A DNA stretch of 64,000 bases from an uncultured Roseibium sp. (GCF_963669205.1 NZ_OY769915.1:4190001-4254000); one strand, 5' to 3'. Counted from the stretch's first letter, positions 15,811 through 25,600 are shown. The notes: generated by a model from the letters alone, not told the origin. Numbers and translations: made by a program.

Positions 15811-16107
15811 ATGACCGCAACTGTCTACATACTCAGATGTTCAAACGGCAGCTACTACACTGGCATCACCAGAAAAGATCTGGAAACACGGGTCAGCGAA
15901 CACCAGCAGGGCGTCCACGATGGCTACACCGCCAGGTATCGGCCCGTCACGCTGGTGTTCAACTGCGTGTTCGAACATGTCACAGATGCGATCGCTTGTG
16001 AGCGTCAGATAAAGGGCTGGCGTCGCGCCAAAAAAGAAGCCCTAATTCGGGGAGACTATGAGCTGCTTCCCGAACTGGCGACTCGCAGGGGCAAGAAGGT
16101 ACTCTGA
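15811..16107 (+). CDS. GIY-YIG domain nuclease-like protein (UPF0213/YhbQ type)
   Basis: The opening ATVYILRCSNGSYYTGITRKDLETRVSEHQQG is a GIY-YIG domain with VYIL and YYTGIT as the two signature strands, then YTARYRPVTLVF and a terminal CERQIKGWRRAKKEALI. Length 98 is normal for the stand-alone family. Its biological role is unknown. It sits in a 600-base stretch with family A palindromes on both sides (15622-15750 and 16113-16398), as does the second GIY-YIG gene with family B repeats. Confidence 0.88.
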   Translation: MTATVYILRCSNGSYYTGITRKDLETRVSEHQQGVHDGYTARYRPVTLVFNCVFEHVTDAIACERQIKGWRRAKKEALIRGDYELLPELATRRGKKVL

Positions 16108-16112
16108 ACCAG

Positions 16113-16398
16113 CAGCCCATCCTTCGAGACGCCGCTGGAGCGGCTCCTCAGGATGAGGTACCTGTTTCCAGCACGCCCGAAATCTTTCAAAAACATCGAC
16201 CTCATCGTGAGGAGTCACTTCCGGATTCGTCACATAGCAACCGAAGGACAACGCCTTGAGCCAGCAGCCCATCCTTCGAGACAGGCCTGCGGCCTTCCTC
16301 AGGATGAGGTCGTGCATCGACAAACTCTGCTGCATCGGCAACGAAATAGTACCTCATCCTGAGGAGGACCGTCTGGTCCGTCTCGAAGGATGGGCTGC
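16113..16398. repeat. Cluster of family A extragenic palindromes
   Basis: Three full units occur: 16115-16160 and 16266-16313 in one orientation, and 16351-16396 in the other. A half unit is at 16197-16217 (GACCTCATCGTGAGGAG). Outer arms (CCCATCCTTCGAGA and TCCTCAGGATGAGG) are nearly invariant; inner palindromes differ (CGCCGCTGGAGCGG, AGGCCTGCGGCCT, GACCGTCTGGTC). No gene lies in this 323-base gap between the GIY-YIG gene and the hydrolase. Confidence 0.85.
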
Positions 16399-16430
16399 AC
16401 GCTCGGCAGAACCCAGAACCTGCACGCGCG

Positions 16431-17504
16431 TCAAGCCTTGTGCAGGTTGGCAAGGATGATCTCCAGCCAGACCCTGGTGGGCGGGATCCAGGCCATCCAG
16501 TTGTTGTAGTTGCCGGAATAGATGACCGCCGCCACGTCGGCCTTCGGGCAGACGAACAGCCGCTGGCCGCCATTGCCGAAGCCGCCGAACCAGGGCACCG
16601 GGCCGCCAAGTGCCGCGTTCTGAGCCATTCCGCAAAACCAGAAATAGCCGTAGTCGACGCCCTCACCGGTCGCCAGAACGGGGCGGAGCGATGCCCGGAG
16701 CCAGGCTTCCGGCACAATGCTCCGCCCGTCCCAGACGCCGTCATTGAGCACGAGACGGCCGATTTTCAGAAGATCGGGCGCGGTCAGCCGGACGCCCGAA
16801 GCGGACGAATGCGTGCCATCCTTGCCCGCGGACCACTTGAACGTCTTGATGCCGAGCGGATCGAACAGGACATCTTTTGCGAAATCCGGCAGTGTTTGCC
16901 CTGTCCCCTTCTCGATGATCCTGCCGACCAGGGCCGTGGCCCCGCCGCTGTAGATCCAGCGCGTTCCAGGCTCAGCAACGAGATCGCGCTCCAGAATGTA
17001 ACGGTAGCGATCCGGGGCGAGTTCCATCGCGATTTCGCTGTTTTCCGGGTCCGTATAGGGCTTCGTCTCGTCCCACTCCATGCCGAGGCTCATCGTCAGT
17101 GCGTGCTCGACGGTCCGTTCCATCCGGGCCGGGTCGGCGGCAAGGTCCGGATAATCGGAAAATTCGCTCAGGATCGGCGTGTCGATGCGCGGCACGAGAC
17201 CCTTCTCAAGCGCGATGCCGTAGAGCAGGCTGACAAGGCTCTTTGTGATCGACCTGAGGTCATGCAGCGTGCCGGGTCCGAAGTCCACGACACCGATCGG
17301 CCGCCCCCAATCCTCGTCGGGTCCGTTCCCGTAGCTTTCCAGAATGGTCTCGCCACCCCGCTCGGCCAGCACGACATGCAGGTGCCGCAAGAGGCCCGAC
17401 TCCACGCCGGCGACAAGTTTGCGGCCGATCATCGGGTCGAACCCGCGGTTTTCTGCAGCGATCGCATGAGGCGACAGGGAGATTGCAGCGTCGGGAGAGA
17501 TCAT
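16431..17504 (-). CDS. Serine hydrolase, beta-lactamase/penicillin-binding fold
   Basis: The catalytic S-x-x-K motif is SITK (S85, K88) and the Tyr motif is YSG in RWIYSGGATALVG. The PDLLKIGRLVLNDGVWDGRSIVP and YGYFWF segments resemble 6-aminohexanoate-dimer hydrolases and class C esterases. There is no signal peptide, so it is probably cytoplasmic. The 357-residue form starts at the ATG at 17504 with AGGACAAAG upstream. It is divergent from the multicopper oxidase. The substrate cannot be read. Confidence 0.85.
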   Translation of the reverse strand: MISPDAAISLSPHAIAAENRGFDPMIGRKLVAGVESGLLRHLHVVLAERGGETILESYGNGPDEDWGRPIGVVDFGPGTLHDLRSITKSLVSLLYGIALEKGLVPRIDTPILSEFSDYPDLAADPARMERTVEHALTMSLGMEWDETKPYTDPENSEIAMELAPDRYRYILERDLVAEPGTRWIYSGGATALVGRIIEKGTGQTLPDFAKDVLFDPLGIKTFKWSAGKDGTHSSASGVRLTAPDLLKIGRLVLNDGVWDGRSIVPEAWLRASLRPVLATGEGVDYGYFWFCGMAQNAALGGPVPWFGGFGNGGQRLFVCPKADVAAVIYSGNYNNWMAWIPPTRVWLEIILANLHKA

Positions 17505-17629
17505 GAGCTTTGTCCTGATGGGAAGATGCCGGTGAGCGCAACCGAAAGTGTACACAAGAAAGCGCGTATTTTGCGTCTGACTTCTAATCAGTCTCCCGGA
17601 CTTGACCTTCCAGCTGCTGGAAACATCAT

Positions 17630-19060
17630 ATGATCACACGAATTCTTCCCTCACCAGGCAACCCGGAGATGGATTTGGATCGCAGGTCATTCTTGAGAAC
17701 CACGCTGGCGGGCAGCGCGATTGTCGCCTTTCCGAAGCTGACACTTGCGAAGACATCAGACGATTTCCTCGAACTGAGAGCAGCGACGGGTGAAGCGCGC
17801 CTTTATGGCGACAATGGCCGCGCATCTCCGCTGTGGCTCTACAACGATCGCCTGCCGGGACCGGAAATCCGGGTGAAACAGGGGGAACGGGTCAGGGTCC
17901 GGTTCATCAACGAGCTTGACCAGCCGACCTCAATCCACTGGCACGGCATCCGCATCGACAATGCAATGGACGGCGTGGCAGGCCTCACCCAACCGGCCGT
18001 CCAGCCTGGCGAAAGCTTCGACTACGATTTTGTTGTACCGGACGCCGGAACCTACTGGTACCACGCCCACGACATGAGCTGGAACCAGGTCCCGCGCGGT
18101 CTCTCCGGGCCACTGATCGTCGAGGACCGCGACGACCTCTTCTCCGGTGACACCGACATCAGTCTTGTGCTGAGCGACTGGCGACTGGACGAGAACGGCG
18201 TACTCGACACGGCCAGCTTTGGTGCGCGCCATGACTTCTCGCATGCCGGACGCCTGGGCAACTGGCTGACGGTCAATGGCGTCTCCCTGCCGGACATTCC
18301 CTTGCAGAAGGGCCGCTGGCACAGGTTGCGCCTCATCAACGTCTCCGCCTCGAGGATCCTGGATCTCGCGCCAGAGCGCATGGGCGCCAAGGTGATCGCG
18401 CTGGACGGCCAGACCCTGAGCGAACCGAGGGAGGTCACGGGGATTATGCAGCTGGCCCCGGCGCAGCGCATGGATCTTGCCATGCAGCCAACGGAAACCG
18501 GTACTTTTCCTCTCGAAATGATGACCGGACAGCCCTTCACGTTCGCCAACTTTCAGGTCGCTGAAAGAGGTGGCCAGGACGGCCCGCTCACGCTTCCCCC
18601 GGTCAACCGGCTGCCGGAACCGGATCTCGCCGACGCGCTCGAACTGCCCCTCGTGATGCAGGGCGGCGCGATGGGCGGAATGCGCGCACTGATGCAGGAC
18701 CGGTCGGAAGACGAGGTGCGCAAGATGGTGCAGGACGGGCAGTTCTGGACCTTCAACGGGGTAGCCGGCATGCAGGGCGCGCCGATGTTCAATGCCAGGC
18801 GCGGCGAGACAATCGTTCTGGAAAGCCGGAACGACACCAGCTTTCCCCACGCAATGCACATCCACGGGCATCACTTCCGCCTGCTGGAAAAGGACGGAGA
18901 GCCGCTGGAACACCAGGACTGGCGCGACACATTCACAACGCAGCCTGAAGAGACGGTCAAGATCGCCTTCGTCGCCGACAATCCCGGAAAGTGGCTGATC
19001 CACTGCCACATGCTCGGCCACGCGGCCTCGGGCATGATGACCTGGTTCGAGGTCGCCTAA
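17630..19060 (+). CDS. Tat-exported multicopper oxidase
   Basis: A twin-arginine signal (LDRRSFLRTTLAGSAIVAF) indicates folded export. Four copper motifs are complete: HWHG, YWYHAHD, HAMHIHGHHF and HCHMLGHAASGM (the final Met is the axial T1 ligand). Three cupredoxin domains fit the 476 residues. A Met-containing loop (VMQGGAMGGMRALMQ) between domains 2 and 3 recalls CueO-like oxidases. Start at 17630 gives a short pre-region before the Tat motif; an ATG at 17669 is the alternative. A role in copper tolerance or phenol oxidation is inferred only. No copper genes are adjacent. Confidence 0.92.
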   Translation: MITRILPSPGNPEMDLDRRSFLRTTLAGSAIVAFPKLTLAKTSDDFLELRAATGEARLYGDNGRASPLWLYNDRLPGPEIRVKQGERVRVRFINELDQPTSIHWHGIRIDNAMDGVAGLTQPAVQPGESFDYDFVVPDAGTYWYHAHDMSWNQVPRGLSGPLIVEDRDDLFSGDTDISLVLSDWRLDENGVLDTASFGARHDFSHAGRLGNWLTVNGVSLPDIPLQKGRWHRLRLINVSASRILDLAPERMGAKVIALDGQTLSEPREVTGIMQLAPAQRMDLAMQPTETGTFPLEMMTGQPFTFANFQVAERGGQDGPLTLPPVNRLPEPDLADALELPLVMQGGAMGGMRALMQDRSEDEVRKMVQDGQFWTFNGVAGMQGAPMFNARRGETIVLESRNDTSFPHAMHIHGHHFRLLEKDGEPLEHQDWRDTFTTQPEETVKIAFVADNPGKWLIHCHMLGHAASGMMTWFEVA

Positions 19061-19234
19061 GTTGGTTGGTGCCGGAGACCCGATGGCGCGAAGTCTGCTG
19101 TTGTAGACCGGCTGTGGTTTCACGAGCCGCAAACATCCACCAGCCGTCATTGCCAGACTTGATCTGGCAATCCATGCCGTAACTTTACGGCCCAGAGAAT
19201 GGATCCGAAACGGCATGGATGCCATGGTCAAGCC

Positions 19235-19525
19235 CACTACTGTCCGGTTTAGAAAACACTGTCGAACTTATGTCGTTGAAAAAGCGGCATGGTTCCGTGC
19301 GGCGCCAAATCGGGATACGGAATTGTTCCCCCGATTTGTCGTCCCGGTTTGCCGTGAAAACGGCAAGACCGGGACCCAGTACCCGTTGCGGCCAGAGACT
19401 GAAACAAGACGGAAAATCCGGTGGTTACTGGGTTCCGGCCTTCCGCTGCGCTTCAGCCGGAATGACAAGCTCACAGGCTGGGACCGCCTCGCTAGATCAA
19501 GTCCGAGTTAAACCGGACAGCAGTG
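19235..19525. mobile_element. MITE-like element with 17-base inverted ends and 9-base target duplication
   Basis: CACTACTGTCCGGTTTA (19235-19251) is the inverse, with one mismatch, of TAAACCGGACAGCAGTG (19509-19525). Directly outside both ends stands GGTCAAGCC (19226-19234 and 19526-19534), a 9-base direct repeat fitting a target-site duplication. The 291-base element has no transposase gene. It encloses a family B composite palindrome (about 19340-19466). Parent transposase family is not identifiable here. Confidence 0.65.
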
Positions 19526-20080
19526 GGTCAAGCCATGGCATGACCGCTGAGCCAGGAGATGTGTCAGAGACGTTGAGAAAGCGTCATTGTGCCGTCAGAT
19601 GCCGAGGCGGGATACAGAATAGCCTGCCCGACTTGTCGTCAACTTATATGAATACGATTGGGCTCGTTCACCGAATGAGCTCAAATGGGCCGTCTTCGTC
19701 AGGTCTGATCCACTGCTGTTCAGCCTAAGATCTCATAGTGTTCGCACGGTGTGGCAATGGGGGGTGTGACGTTCCCCCGCCGTCATTCCAGACAAGTGAG
19801 GCGATGCCGAACGCTGATCTGGAACCTGTGCCCGGCTTGATCGGATATCCAGAAATCTGCGTGAGCGAAGCGAACACTCTTGACGATACGACAAGAATAA
19901 GCCGCGCCTTCGGCGCGAAATACATCTGGTTTCCGGATCGGCACGCAGCTCGCGCTGCACTTGTCCGGAATGACGGATACTCCCAGCCTTTTGTTCCGGT
20001 TTTCTGCACAAGCAACAAGACCGGGACCCAGTACCCCTTGTGGCCGAAATCAGGAGAATTCGGAAAAAGGCTGGAACCGG
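19526..20080. repeat. Intergenic repeat mosaic between the oxidase and thyA
   Basis: No gene is visible. A diverged second copy of the MITE-like element's left half spans about 19553-19650 (shared GTTGA-AAAGCG, CGGGATAC-GAAT and GACTTGTCGTC blocks). A fragment resembling its tip, CACTGCTGTT, is at 19711-19720. A family C palindrome (TTTCCGGAT...GCACTTGTCCGGAATGACGG) lies at about 19929-19978, and half a family B unit (GACCGGGACCCAGTACCCC) at 19998-20040. To the left of the MITE, 19142-19175 carries another palindrome (CATTGCCAGACTTGATCTGGCAAT). Confidence 0.6.
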
Positions 20081-20875
20081 TCAGACCGCGATCGGTGCCG
20101 CGATATGCGGGTGCGGGTCGTAGCCGACCAGCTCGAAATCCTCGAACCTGAACGCGAACAGATCCGTGACGTCCGGATTGATCTTCATCTGCGGCAGGGC
20201 GCGCGGGGCGCGGGTAAGCTGTTCGCGGGCCTGATCGAAATGGTTGGAATAAAGATGCGCATCGCCGAGCGTGTGCACGAAATCCCCCGGCTTCAGGCCG
20301 GTCACCTGCGCCACCATCATGGTCAGGAGGGCGTAGGAGGCAATGTTGAAGGGAACGCCCAGGAACACGTCGGCGGAGCGCTGGTAGAGCTGACAGGAGA
20401 GCTTGCCCTCCGCGACATAGAACTGGAACAGGGAGTGGCACGGCGGCAGCGCCATCTCGTCGACCAGTGCCGGGTTCCAGGCCGACACGATCAGCCGCCG
20501 GCTCTCCGGGCTCTTGCGGATCATCTCAAGCAGTTTCTCGATCTGGTCGATCGACCGGCCGTCCGGCGCGGGCCAAGACCGCCACTGGTAGCCGTAAACC
20601 GGACCGAGTTCACCGGTCTCGTCCGCCCAGTCATCCCAGATCTTCACGCCGTTCTCGTTGAGATAGCGAATGTTGGTATCGCCCGCCAAAAACCAGAGCA
20701 GTTCGTGAATGATCGACCTGAGGTGCAGCTTCTTGGTCGTGACCACGGGAAAGCCGTCGGCGAGATCAAACCGCATCTGGTACCCGAAGACCGACCGTGT
20801 GCCTGTTCCGGTGCGATCGCCCCTGTCGACGCCCTCATCCAGAATTTTCGTCAGGAGGTCGAGATATTGCTGCAC
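20081..20875 (-). CDS. thyA: Thymidylate synthase
   Basis: ThyA methylates dUMP to dTMP using methylenetetrahydrofolate, producing the dihydrofolate that FolA recycles. DRTGTGTRSVFGYQMRFDL, LWFLAGDTNIRYL, the catalytic Cys in ALPPCHSLFQF and the RSADVFLGVPFNIASYALL segment are complete, ending in IAAPIAV. Start is a GTG at 20875 (AAAGGCG upstream), giving 264 residues, the length of the E. coli enzyme; the longer open frame has no such support. It is divergent from ssrA and lies at the edge of the repeat-rich block. Confidence 0.97.
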   Translation of the reverse strand: MQQYLDLLTKILDEGVDRGDRTGTGTRSVFGYQMRFDLADGFPVVTTKKLHLRSIIHELLWFLAGDTNIRYLNENGVKIWDDWADETGELGPVYGYQWRSWPAPDGRSIDQIEKLLEMIRKSPESRRLIVSAWNPALVDEMALPPCHSLFQFYVAEGKLSCQLYQRSADVFLGVPFNIASYALLTMMVAQVTGLKPGDFVHTLGDAHLYSNHFDQAREQLTRAPRALPQMKINPDVTDLFAFRFEDFELVGYDPHPHIAAPIAV

Positions 20876-21067
20876 GGCAACGCCTTTCGGACGCGGACTT
20901 GAGTGGATAAGGCTAACTTCGCAGATTCTGCGAAAAACACATCCCTTGCCCTGCAATTTCCCCAGATCCCGCGAGAGCGGCTGTGGACGACACACGTCAC
21001 GTGAAGCTTGCGAAATGGAGCCACAAACGCAAAACCACTTTCAATTCAGGGCTGAAACACTTATATC

Positions 21068-21415
21068 AGACATGCTGGTTCGCCAGCTACGGCAATAAAC
21101 TGTCAGTGCAATAAACCTATCGGACCCGGGGGCGGTACCCGGCGCCTCCACCCAAGCCCACGGGGCATTCCACCGGATGTGACGTGGGTTTCGGCGGGGG
21201 CGAAATAGGATCGACGAGGGCGTAAAGACTGTGCTTTTGCTCGGCATTGTACCACCGTTATCGGGCTGTTCTAATAGTTGCAAACGACAACTATGCTATG
21301 GACAACGCTGTCGCTGCGTAATGCAGTGCCAGTCGTCCTTTAAAGCCCTGCTGGGTTAGCACCGGCAGGCGGGGTTCGAAGGCACCTGGCAACAGAAGCC
21401 TTCACTTTTCCGACA
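21068..21415 (+). ncRNA. ssrA: Circularly permuted two-piece tmRNA (ssrA)
   Basis: tmRNA rescues stalled ribosomes. In the gene the acceptor piece comes first: its 3' strand CGCCTCC (21143-21149) followed by ACC. The coding piece starts with GGGGGCG at 21196, pairing with the former over seven bases and including a G3-U70 wobble, the alanyl-tRNA synthetase determinant. About 45 bases between are removed spacer. The tag frame starts at GCA 21280 and reads ANDNYAMDNAVAA to TAA at 21319, close to Caulobacter's tag. A hairpin GAAGGC...GCCTTC near 21379-21404 closes it. The T-loop position (GGCGGTA) is unusual. Outer ends are estimates. Confidence 0.9.
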
Positions 21416-21590
21416 CCTGAAAACCTGAGGCAAAGCCCGCAAATCACGGCTCTATGCACGCATTGACTTGGCCTTCTCAGGAAAGACGCATTATTCCGGT
21501 ATCACTTGGAAAATTGGCTTTTCTTTTTGGCGCCGGACCGTCAATGTGGGTTATAAGGCACGAAATCAAAGCAAGATTCGACGAGAACTG

Positions 21591-22169
21591 ATGTCTGAAG
21601 ACCTTCTGCGATACGATATTTTGATCCAGGACGCGCTCAGGGGCGCAGTCAAGAAGATCCTGGCCGAGGTCGGGCGCACCGGACTGCCGGGCGAGCATCA
21701 TTTCTACATCGCCTTCGACACGAATGCGCCGGGCGTCCGCATCTCCCAGAGACTGAAGGAACGCTATCCGCAGGAAATGACCATCGTGCTGCAGCACCAG
21801 TTCTGGGATCTGGCAATCGGCGAACATGCGTTTGAAGTCGGTCTCTCCTTCGGCGGCGTCCCGGAAAAGCTTCTGGTTCCGTTTTCGGCAATCAAGGGGT
21901 TCTTTGACCCTTCCGTCCAGTTCGCGCTGGAATTCGATCCCGGCAAGACAGCCGAGGAATTGCCGGAGGAACTGCTCGAAGCTGTCGAGGAACTCGCAAA
22001 GGCCGAACAGGAACAGTCAGAAAGCGCAACCGAGGGAACCGGCGACACCAAGGAGGCAGATGCCTCGCCGCCGGAAAAGGACGATGCTGAGAAACCGGCC
22101 GCCAAGGCAACCGATGGCGATGGCGGCGGCGAAGTCGTGTCTCTTGACGCCTTCCGGAAGAAGACCTGA
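21591..22169 (+). CDS. sspB: SspB-alpha, ClpXP adaptor for ssrA-tagged proteins
   Basis: SspB binds the ssrA tag and tethers substrates to the ClpX unfoldase. The 192-residue protein has the substrate-binding core (LRYDILIQDALRGAVKKILAEVGRTGLPGEHHFYIAFDT, then IVLQHQFWDLAIGEHAFEVGLSFGG), an acidic flexible linker (about 125-178) and a C-terminal ClpX-binding motif (EVVSLDAFRKK). I start at the ATG at 21591. It stands about 175 bases downstream of ssrA on the same strand, so the tag gene and its reader are neighbours. Two small genes follow closely. Confidence 0.95.
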   Translation: MSEDLLRYDILIQDALRGAVKKILAEVGRTGLPGEHHFYIAFDTNAPGVRISQRLKERYPQEMTIVLQHQFWDLAIGEHAFEVGLSFGGVPEKLLVPFSAIKGFFDPSVQFALEFDPGKTAEELPEELLEAVEELAKAEQEQSESATEGTGDTKEADASPPEKDDAEKPAAKATDGDGGGEVVSLDAFRKKT

Positions 22170-22184
22170 CGATCGGAGATCCCA

Positions 22185-22382
22185 ATGAGCGCGGAAATCG
22201 TCAATCTGCGCCAGGCTCGCAAGCGGAAGCAGCGCGAGACCAGGGACAAGAAGGCCGAGGACAATCGCCGGAAATTCGGCCGGACAAAGGCTGAGCGGGA
22301 CGCTGCTCGCAGACGGCGCGACGAACTGGAGAAGAAGGTTGACGGTCACCGGCTGTCCCCTTCCAGCGACGACGGGACCTGA
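22185..22382 (+). CDS. DUF4169 small basic protein
   Basis: The 65-residue product opens AEIVNLRQARKRKQRETRDKKAEDNRRKFGRTKAE, almost entirely charged helix, as in the DUF4169 family of alphaproteobacteria. It has no known function. It begins 15 bases after sspB and five bases before the ribbon-helix-helix gene, so it belongs to the sspB operon. Confidence 0.8.
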   Translation: MSAEIVNLRQARKRKQRETRDKKAEDNRRKFGRTKAERDAARRRRDELEKKVDGHRLSPSSDDGT

Positions 22383-22387
22383 ACCCG

Positions 22388-22600
22388 ATGCCGCTTGTCA
22401 AACGGTCGCTCTCCCTTCACGGCCACCGCACGAGCCTGGCCCTTGAACCTGAATTCTGGGACGTCGTCGATGCCCACATCAAAACCGACAGACGGTCACT
22501 CGCAGGCCTGATCGCCGAAATAGACGACAGCCGCGATCCCGAGGATCCGTTATCTTCCGCGGTCAGGCTTTGGGTTCTCCGGCAACTGAGAGCGACCTGA
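22388..22600 (+). CDS. Ribbon-helix-helix domain protein
   Basis: KRSLSLHGHRTSLALEPEFWDVVDAHIKTDRRSLAGLIAEID matches the alphaproteobacterial ribbon-helix-helix-4 family (a short beta strand followed by helices, with a conserved FW). It has 70 residues, enough for a DNA-binding dimer only. Its target is unknown. It is last in the sspB-DUF4169 group and converges with the AsmA gene 16 bases beyond. Confidence 0.82.
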   Translation: MPLVKRSLSLHGHRTSLALEPEFWDVVDAHIKTDRRSLAGLIAEIDDSRDPEDPLSSAVRLWVLRQLRAT

Positions 22601-22616
22601 AGGAAGTCCTTCCGGC

Positions 22617-25600
22617 CTACTGAGCCCCAGGCAACACAAGCGGTGCGCCCACGTCCTGTGTGATCAGGTCTTCAATCGAAACTGGCGGATCGAGCGGCGG
22701 CAGATTGCTGCCCGGCTTGGAAGGCGGCGCCGTGGTGGGGACGGATTGCGTTGTCTGCGGGCCGTCGTCTCCCAGAAGCGCCCGTATCCGCTCCGCGAAA
22801 GCTTCGTCATCCCCGTCCTGTTGCAGGTTGCTCTGCTGTCTCGGTAAAGGCGCGGGCGCGCTCGGCTCGCCAGCCTCCTCTTCGATCCGCTGTTCAGATT
22901 GCTCTTCAAGCGCCCGTGCCTCTTCCTCAAGCCGAAGCCGTTCCAGTTCTTCGGCTGCAAGCGCTGCCGCCTCCGCCTCGCGCACGCGCCGGTCGCTCGC
23001 CTGCCTCTGACGTTTCAGTTCGCGCACCAGCCGGTCCCGCTCCAGGATCTCCGCCTGCAGCTTCTCCACACGCTCAACCTCCTGTTCGAAGGCGCGGAGG
23101 GTGAGATAGGCGGTGAACGGTGCAATATCGACGCGCCGCTCCGGCGCATCGACAGGCCCCTCGAACAGCAGACCAACCTGGGGTTCGGCGCCCGTGACCG
23201 CGTCCTCTCCCGGATCGATCTTGAGCGAGAAGTCAGCGTCGAGATCGTAGGATCTGAGATCGACCTCACCCGAGCCGAAGATTTCCGCCCGGGCGGAATC
23301 CACCACGACATTGCGCGCACTCAGCCGTCCGCCAACAAGGGTCAGTGTGCCGTCGACGCGGTCGAAAGGCAGGCTGCCCGCGCTCATGTGGTTGACGAAA
23401 ACCTCCCTGATCCGGTCGTCCTGAAGCTCAAGCCCCGCATCGGCCGCACGCGTGACAAGCGGAAAGGCCTGCGGATTGAGACCGCGGAAATCACCCGCCT
23501 CCATTGAAAACGTGCCACCCCCGTTGAGACCTGAAACGATTGCGGAAATCGACCGCCCCGCCCCTTCGAATTCAAGAAATAGATCCAGCGTCCCGGACGC
23601 GACCGCCCGGTTGTCCGGTCTCCAGATCAGTTGGCGGATATCCGCGCGGTCGAGCTTCACCCGCCCGGAGAACGCAGCCTCCGCGTCCGAGCGCTGGACC
23701 GAAAGGCTTCCGGTCAGCCCGCCTCCAGCAAACGCGCCGCTCAAGCCGTCAAGGCGCAGCAATGTCGGTGAGAGCCGCATCTCGGCACGCGGGTTGGAGA
23801 TTTCAGTTTCCTCATCCAGCATCAGGCGGTCCGCTTCGAACCGAAGCGTCACGTCGAGCCGGTCCAGAAGCGGTGCGCCGAATGGTACGGTCGGCCAGAT
23901 GCTGGAACCGTCACCGGCGGCAAACCATTGATCGGGACCCAGTACCAGTTCGGTCAGGCCACGCAGGTCCGCCTGACTTGCCGCAAGACGCCCGCTAAAA
24001 CGGCGATTGCGTTCGCCCGGCGCCGGTTCCAGATCTCCGGCCAGAGCGCCCTCGAATGTGGTTTCGCCGATGGCGCCCGTCGCATCGCTGATTTCAAGTT
24101 CGCTCCCGCGCCCCGCGAGATTGAAGGAAATCTCGGCTGGGAGGGTGCCCGTCATGACGGGCAGAACCCGTCCGGCCATCAAGGCAAGCGGCGCCAGGTC
24201 ATCGGTCTTTGCCGTAACGGCGGCGTCGAACTCCGTGTCGGCATTTCGCGCCATCACAAGAGCACCATCCGCCGACAGTTCGGAAGTCCCGATCGTAGCG
24301 TCAACTTCAACGGCCAGCTTTTCCGATGGTACCCCTGACGCAATCACGTACAACCGTCCGCCGTCATTTTCGTTCAGGGGAATGATGTCGAATCCCAGTT
24401 GCTGCAGCAGCTTGCCGCTGTCCGGTCCCTTGAGCCCGACCGAAAGCTGCAGTTCCGCGTCACGCCAATCGTCGACACGCCCCTTCAGTCCGGCTCTGAA
24501 TGCTGCTTCCGCGCCACCGGCGAGCCCATCGAGCGTAAGCGTCATATTCGTCTCGCCGCCACGCGCCGCAGCTTTCAGCTCACCCTGGAAACTGGCCGGC
24601 ACCAGACTTCCGGCGGCTTTCTCCAGGCGGTCCGCAAAGGCACTTTCCGGAAACACGCTTCCCGCCAGTGCCACCAGACCGGACAGGTCCCGTGCCTCCA
24701 GTTCACCGGCGATGGCGCCTTCGGGAGCGGAAAAGAGGTTTTGAACCTCCCCCGTGACGTCCAGGCGCGCGCCCGCAAGGTCCTCTGCGAAGAGCCGGTC
24801 GATCCGGACCCCGCCGTCTGCATAGTCTGCTTCCAGGGCAAGGCCCTTGCCGTCGACACCGCGCGCAACGACTTCCTTGGCGCGCAGACGCACCGACACG
24901 TTCAGCTCGGGCGCGTCGCCGGATGCGCCTTCGGCATCCGCCTGGGGACGCATGATGGCGGCGATATTCTCGATCGCATCGAGATCCAGCCGGTCCGCCT
25001 CCAGGTTCAGCGAAAATTCGTCGGCACCGCTGCGCGGCTTGCGGTAGGCAAGACCGCCCCGTGCTTCCGAACCGGCAAGCGTAAGCCGGAGATTGTTGAG
25101 CGCGGCGCCTTCCGGAAGCAGGTTCAGCCGTCCCTCAAGCGCAATCGGCTCCATGGCAGAGGCGCTGCCCTCCTTCTGCCGCCACCACCCCAGGAAGGAC
25201 CCGGGCTGATCGGAACTGATTGACAGGGCCCCGCGGTAGCTCATTGCCGGCTCAAGACCGAGATCTCCCTGGGTCGCGACCAGGGTCCGACCGGGCAAAC
25301 GGCCGGCAAGTCGTGCAACGCGCCAGCCGCCCAGCATCGTTTCCAGGTCGAGCCGGACATTCTGGATAATCCCGCCACCGGCAACAACCGCGGGCACATC
25401 GAGCGAAATCGCGCCGTCAATGGGCGGCAGAGGCACGGCGCGCAGCGCGGAGATCAGCTGTCCACCCGCTGAATTGATCTCTACGGGGTCCTGCGGGCCA
25501 CCGCCAAGGAGGCGGTCGAGATCCACCTGCTTTGACCGCGCCCGAACCTCAAATCGCTTGTCACCGGCATAGACCAGGTCGGCGCTGCCGCTGACACTGA

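Noticed and set aside
21370..21405. Possible tRNA, from a GGTTCGAAGGC T-arm-like string
   Set aside because: No D-arm, anticodon arm or matching acceptor stem is near; the segment belongs to the 3' part of the tmRNA coding piece.
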